A stretch of DNA of 64,000 nucleotides from Manihot esculenta (lineage: Eukaryota > Streptophyta > Magnoliopsida > Malpighiales > Euphorbiaceae): assembly GCF_001659605.2 (NCBI RefSeq), contig NC_035174.2, forward strand, positions 7,566,389 to 7,630,388, in the 5' to 3' direction. A model generated the notes under the pieces. It was not told where the DNA came from. It was given only the letters and a program-made list of their open reading frames with translations, and did not search any database. How positions within the stretch are numbered: position 1 is the stretch's first letter; the number at the start of each line of letters is the position of its first letter. The position numbers and the translations under genes were made by a program. Below, piece after piece: positions 59,112 to 64,000 of the stretch.

Positions 59112-62100
59112 ATGGCAAGTTTAAAGCTTCCTGATGTTTTTGACCTTGAGTCGCATATTACACCTTCCAACATAACTAATCACATTTCTCGGAGGCTTTT
59201 AGATACTCCGTTGTATCTTATTCGAGCACCTCTTCCAAATGAGAGGATAGTGCTTCCTTACCCTCGCCCACCTGGCTTAGTGGATCCCCAAGAGGTTCGT
59301 AGCATAGTGTTTTTCCTGAAGCAGAGAGAATTTGGTCTACCGCTTCCTTTTACCCCTTTCTTTGTTGAGGTGTTTGAATACTTTGGGGTAACTCCTCGAA
59401 TGTTATCCCCAAATTCCATTTTGTTCATGTCTTGTTTCGAGTCTATCTGCCTGGGTTGGGGTTTCGCCCCTACGGCCTGTCTGTTTGTCACTTTTTTCCG
59501 CCTGGTTAGGGCGAAGCAAAACTTCTATTACTTTTCCCCCCGTAATGGGCTGTCTCTTCTTACGGGCTACAAGGATTCTATAAAGGGATGGGTAGAGAAT
59601 TTCCTTGTGGCGGAGTTGAAATTAGGGTCCTGCCGATCATGGGAGGTGGACCTAAGGTGGGGGGAGATCTTTCCGGGCTGTAACGATCTGCCCGAATTGA
59701 GTCTTATTGAGCAGGTCGGGCTGTTTCGACTGACTTCCGTTGAGAGGAAGTATGATGTCGAGAAGTGTATGTTTGCGTCCAACCTTAGGGATATCCGGGA
59801 CACGGGTATAGTGCTTTGTCCGGCTATTCTGTTTCTTCTTTGCTCATGATATCAGGAAGTATGCTGACTCTTTATAACTTCTTGTTTCTTGCAGCGTCTG
59901 AGGTTAGAATGGATGGCATCAAATTCCCCAAGAATTTTGACCTGTCTCGGGAGAACATGCATACAATTTTTGACGCCTTTGGGGATGGGCGTTCTGTAAC
60001 TGAGATTGCTGTAGAGCTGGCTCAGGCCGCTTCCTCCAAGAAGATCAGCCGACCTCCCGTCAAAGCCTCTTATCGAACTTCCAAGCCGAGCTCTCGCAGC
60101 ACCAAATCAGCTCGGTCATCTAGCCATGGTGGGTCGAGCTCGACCTCGACGCCTGCTGAAGGGTTTAGATCCGTTCCAGCCTCCTCGGAGGTCGTGAGGG
60201 AAACTGCCCTAGCTGTTGTGGAGTAGACCCAAACCACTGAACAAGTGGGGCAGGGTGCCGTTCATTCTACTGAGGAGGTGTTAGGGGGGAAATTTAGGTC
60301 CCCTGTTGGAGATAAGGAGATCTCTAGGACAGGGATGGAGGTCATCCTCCTGGAGGATCAAAGCCCGGAGGTTTCTGGTGAGGGTGTCCCTGCCCCTGTG
60401 AGGACTGAACCTGAGGGATCTGAGGGTGTCCCCTCCAAGACTGGGGGCAAGCGTCCGACCTCTGCTGGAATGCCTGTCCCATCTCCTGCTCGGAAGAAAT
60501 CCCGGACTGCTGTGGGTCCTTCCCCACCTCTTCCTCCCATTGGGAAAGGGAAGGGTGTTTCTGCTGTTCCTTCGTTGTCCCCTACTGACAACATTCTGGA
60601 CCTGTCAAGCATTTCCTAGGAGTCTCTGGCCTCCGCTGTTGCCACACTTCTCCGGGAACGGATGTTCGGCGGGATAACAGAGGCTTCGGATCCTCGTCTG
60701 CTGGCCCTGACTGGTCAGTTGGCCAGTTCTACCAAAGAGCAGGTGGCCTTCCAATCTCGCTCTCGTGAGGAGCTCGGATCCACGATTGGAGAAATGCTGC
60801 TGATGGTAAGTTATGTTTTTACCTTTCTTTTGAGTTTGCTTGGTGTCTTTTCTTGACAATTGTTCTTCCGTCCTAGGTGTTAGGCCTGGTTATGGAGGTG
60901 GATGCCCGTGATCTCTCTCTCCGGGAGTCCGTGGACCGCCGGATTGAGGAAGCGCGTCGTGATGAGAACCTGACTGCCACCAGCGACGCGAGGGGCCACC
61001 TGGCAGCCGCCCGGGAGCAGATCCAGTCTCTCCTAGTGGAGTTGCATTCTGCCCTGGAAGCCTCTAAAAGAGCTGAGGACAAAGCAGTTGAGGCGGCAGA
61101 GCATAGCAAATCCCTGGAGTCAGAGCTATCTCGTACTCGTAGAGTTCTCCAGGAGTCTGATGAGAGGGCAGCTGAAGTGGAAACTCGTTGTGTAGAGGTT
61201 GTAAAACAGCTGTCCTCTATGACGACGGTCCTTCAGGAGAGGGATGAGGCCGTAAGCCAAAGGGCTGAGGTCCAGCACCAACATGAGGCCTTAAAGGCTG
61301 ATTTTGAGGGGCTTCAAGCTCACCTGAGTGAGGTGAAGGCTCAGAAGGAAAGTGCCCTAGCCCGGGTGGAGGTCCTTGAGCAGGAATTGGGCACAAGTTC
61401 TGAACGTATCAAAGATCCGTCTTCATCGGCTGAAGAGTTTAACCTTCGCCAACAACAGCTGAAGAATGAAGTCAGGGCTTTGGAACGTAAATGTTTAGCC
61501 CTGCTTGAGGTGGTAAAGTATGCGGAAGGGAAGGCTCAGCTGAAGCGTGAGCAGTATATAGCGGAGTATCAGGAGTGTGATGAGCTGAAGGTTAAAATTG
61601 ATCAGGCCTGTGAAGCTCATCTTCAGGACTACAAAGACTCTTCTGAGTTTAAGGAATTTGTGGCTGAGGCTTGTGAAGAACACCTTGATGAGTATAAAGC
61701 GTCTGGTGAGATGAAAAAGGCTATCCTTGATAAGGCCTACCACATGTATGTAACTGGCTACAATCGCGGTTTAAGAGAAGCTAGACAGGCTCCTGATGTT
61801 CCTTTGGCCAAGCTTCGGAGGCGCGAAGTGGACTCAGATGGCGAGTCAGTGCTATACGGGGAGGATGATTGCCCTTTGCCCCGAGGAGATTCTCGGAGGA
61901 ACATAGACCGGCCATCTGAGTCGTCGTCAGAGGAATCTGAGGTAGGGTCGGAGGAAGATGATCTTGATTCTGAGAAAGACGGCCTCCACCCGAGGGCAGA
62001 AGTGGCCCCTACTATTAATGTTGAGAGCTCTGGCCCCAGGGACACCGAGCTTCCTTCGGAGGTGGCTGTAAATAGAGATAATGCAGGCGAGGGTGTTCTT

Positions 62101-62154
62101 ACTGATGCAAGTCCCTTAAGGACTATTTATCCTCCTTCCTCGCTGGAGAAATAA
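59112..62154 (+). pseudogene. Antisense extra ORF of the gypsy element: gypsy-type domain plus coiled coil
   Basis: Three exons with good splice sites: 59112-59805, 59895-60805, 60877-62154 (961 codons). Start at MASLKLPDVFDLES. Exon 1 encodes the plant putative gypsy-type transposon domain (Transposase_28-like: LPFTPFFVEVFEYFGV, then CFESICLGWGFAPTA). Exon 2 is Ser/Pro/Lys-rich, with KKSR near a possible nuclear signal. Exon 3 is a long coiled coil (about 10 kDa-scale heptad blocks rich in E, K, L, A) ending in an acidic tail. Two TAG codons interrupt the single frame at 60224-60226 and 60617-60619 (codons 342 and 473). The second lies in TTTCCTAGG and could instead be a splice acceptor. Function of this family is unknown. 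Confidence 0.72.
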
Positions 62155-62515
62155 ATTGTAATAATCATTAATGAAATATTAGTTTTCTTCTTGTCTTTCA
62201 TATTTCTTGACATTTATATCTACTCTTCGTATTTGTGATATAAACTATATATTTTTATTCAGAAGCTCTGAATTAATCTTAAGTTGCGAGCTCAGCTCTT
62301 AGCTGATAGTCTGAGAGATTAAATCTTGCACCTTTGTAACTATCATGTCAGTTTTTGGCTTTGATTATAGCCTTTTTATCCTCCTAAGAATATCGTCATT
62401 TATGAGTCCTTCTATGGAGGGAGCTCGGTCGTTCTCTTGGGCCTTCGTATCTTGATCCTTGAAGGATATAAGTCTATCCGAACTGAGAGCTCGGTCTTGG
62501 GCCTTTGATTATAGC

Positions 62516-62547
<32 letters not shown>

Positions 62548-62639
62548 GCTCTTCTCTTTCCGAGGTCGGAATTGGTTTTTATAAGTTGTTCCGGTGGAGA
62601 AATTTTTCCTTTCGGGAGGCTCTTAAGTCCTTTACCGAC
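62155..62639. other. Spacer between extra gene and minisatellite
   Basis: Contains the extra gene's 3' flank, repeated GAGCTC/GAGCTCGGT words and a poly-T tract at about 62519-62546. No coding sequence supported. Confidence 0.55.
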
Positions 62640-63335
62640 CTATTTTTGTTTCCAGGAGATCTTACGTGATCCTGGTTTTCTTTGAATTTCCGGGACGACC
62701 TCGGGGTCTCGCCGGTTGTTTTTTGTTTCCAGGAGATCTTACGGGATCCTGTTTTTCTTTGAATTTTCGGGACGACCTCGGGGCCTCGCCGGTTGTTTGT
62801 ATTTCCAGGAGATCTTACGGGATCCTGTTTTTCTTTGAATTTCCGGGACGACCTCGGGGCCTCGCCGGTTGTTTTTGTTTCCAGGAGATCTTACGGGATC
62901 CTGTTTTTCTTTGAATTTCCGGGACGACCTCGGGGCCTCGCCGGTTGTTTGTATTTCCAGGAGATCTTACGGGATCCTGTTTTTCTTTGAATTTCCGGGA
63001 CGACCTCGGGGCCTCGCCGGTTGTTTGTATTTCCAGGAGATCTTACGGGATCCTGTTTTTTTTTGAATTTCCGGGACGACCTCGGGGCCTCGCCTGTAGT
63101 TTTTGTTTCCAGGAGATCTTACGGGATCCTGTTTTTCTTTGAATTTTCGGGACGACCTCGGGGCCTCGCCGGTAGTTTTTGTTTCCAGGAGATCTTACGG
63201 GATCCTGTTTTTCTTTGAATTTCCGGGACGACCTCGGGGCCTCGCCGGTAGTTTTTGTTTCCAGGAGATCTTACGGGATCCTGTTTTTCTTTGAATTTCC
63301 GGGACGACCTCGGGGCCTCGCCGGTTGTTTTTTGC
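62640..63335. repeat. 76-bp minisatellite, nine copies
   Basis: The word CCAGGAGATCTTACG starts at 62652, 62729, 62805, 62881, 62957, 63033, 63109, 63185 and 63261: spacing 77 once and then exactly 76. Copies differ by only a few bases (e.g. GTATTT against TTGTTT before the word). Located between pol and the antisense gene, where Tat-type elements commonly carry tandem arrays. Since 76 is not a multiple of three, the overlapping ORFs here are not coding evidence. Confidence 0.95.
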
Positions 63336-63541
63336 AAAATTCAGGCTCATTGGCCTTACTGTCGTTTCGTCATCTCAGCTGGTTTTTGTGCCTAACTGAG
63401 GTCTTGTTTGCAAGGGATCTTTCTGAGCCCTGTTCTTTCTTTATCATGGAAAAATGTTTTTCACAAAGATAATCACATTGTATAAACAAATTTTATTTAT
63501 TCATTTTTGTCAAAATACAATGTTTTTTCTTTACAAATATT

Positions 63542-64000
63542 TCAAGGAAAATACCTTTTTAAGTGCTGGATGTTCCAAGCGTGGGGCTCGGGGTTTCCTT
63601 GCATATCTTCAATTCGGTATACCCCGGGCTTAACCACTTTTGTCACCTTGAATGGACCTTCCCAGGTCGGCGCTAGCTTGCCGGCGGCTGCTCTTTTTCC
63701 AGTAGCTTCCAGGTTTCTTAAAGTCAGGTCTCCCACTTTCAAGCTTCTTTCTCTGACCTTTTGATTGTAATATCTTGCTGCTCGTTGTTGGTAAGCAGCA
63801 GTTCGGACTTGGGCGTCTTCTCTAACTTCTTCAAGAGCATCTAGGTTGCTCCTTAATTTGTCCCCATTAGCGTTCTCACTAACGAATTGAACTCAATGAG
63901 TGGGGATCTGCAATTCAATTGGGACTACAGCCTCTGTGCCTTAAGCAAGTGCAAACGGGGTTTCTTGAGTGGGCGCTCTGGGAGTGGTTCGGAGTGCCCA
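63542..64000 (-). pseudogene. Ty3/gypsy pol fragment, integrase C-terminus
   Basis: Minus-strand frame reads WALRTTPRAPTQETPFAL, then TEAVVPIEL, then the C-terminal GKLAPTWEGPFKVTKVV and HAWNIQHLKRYFP before a stop at 63542-63544. These are standard for the end of plant Ty3/gypsy integrase. Two premature stops break it: TAA at 63941-63943 (where family members have LAYGTEA) and TGA at 63893-63895. The element copy is therefore non-functional at least here. The upstream part lies outside the window. Confidence 0.85.

Larger units (their letters stand above)
56304..64000 (-). mobile_element. Decayed Ty3/gypsy (Tat-lineage type) retrotransposon DNA, right end cut
   Basis: Reading on the minus strand: the integrase C-terminus of pol (64000-63542), a 76-bp minisatellite (63335-62640), an extra gene in antisense (59112-62154, plus strand), and LTR-like sequence. 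An antisense extra ORF between pol and the 3' LTR, with tandem repeats next to it, is a known feature of Tat-lineage gypsy elements. The rest of pol, gag and the 5' LTR lie beyond the window. At least two related modules are present (see 56304-58560), so this is probably more than one insertion. Confidence 0.7.

Noticed and set aside
62640..63335. Regularly spaced repeats considered as a CRISPR array
   Set aside because: Whole 76-bp units are repeated with no unique spacers, in a plant retrotransposon.
62666..63472. Series of overlapping 63-97 codon ORFs resembling a Gly/Pro/Arg repeat protein
   Set aside because: They are frame-shifted readings of the 76-bp minisatellite; the period is not a multiple of three and no start or coding bias is shared.

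Overview
The window is nuclear DNA of a dicot plant, probably a rosid. Genes carry many GT-AG introns, intergenic DNA is very AT-rich, and all recognisable genes are plant families: plastid HSP90, phage-type organelle RNA polymerase, U-box/ARM E3 ligase, DYW-type PPR, bHLH, and Copia and Ty3 retrotransposons. The species cannot be fixed from the sequence alone.

Layout. 1-44 kb is gene-rich: the 3' part of an ABHD17-like hydrolase (+); plastid HSP90.5 (+, 18 exons); a mitochondrial-type T7-like RNA polymerase (+, 19 exons, with a SINE remnant in an intron); an AVT6-type amino acid transporter (-, 5 exons); a PUB42-like U-box ligase (+, 4 exons including a proposed 6-nt first coding exon); a SAM-domain peroxiredoxin-like 2 protein (+, 5 exons); a single-exon PPR-DYW protein (-); and a bHLH49-like factor (-, 8 exons). 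From memory, RPOT1, PUB42, the PPR and bHLH49 have Arabidopsis counterparts close together on chromosome 1 in the same order, so this looks like a conserved block. I assembled exons by hand from splice sites and reading phase; every multi-exon model adds up to a whole number of codons.

The most striking event is a nearly intact Ty1/Copia element (22185-26964) with LTRs differing at one base in 341, inserted with a 5-bp duplication one base before the ATG of the AVT6 gene and in the same orientation. Its 3' LTR is now the immediate upstream sequence of that gene.

44-56 kb is gene-poor and AT-rich. It holds a telo-box/TATA promoter at about 50.85 kb followed by two related C/D-box snoRNA candidates (51.28 and 51.57 kb), a degenerate inverted-repeat element with an unusually C-rich interior (52.7-53.8 kb), stepwise tandem duplications (54.1-54.6 kb) and another decayed repeat (55.05-55.95 kb).

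56.3-64 kb changes base composition and is a decayed Ty3/gypsy element of Tat-lineage type on the minus strand: the integrase end of pol at the right edge, a 9 x 76-bp minisatellite, then an oppositely oriented extra gene (gypsy-type domain plus long coiled coil) interrupted by two in-frame TAG codons. To its left lies a second, internally deleted copy of the same module.
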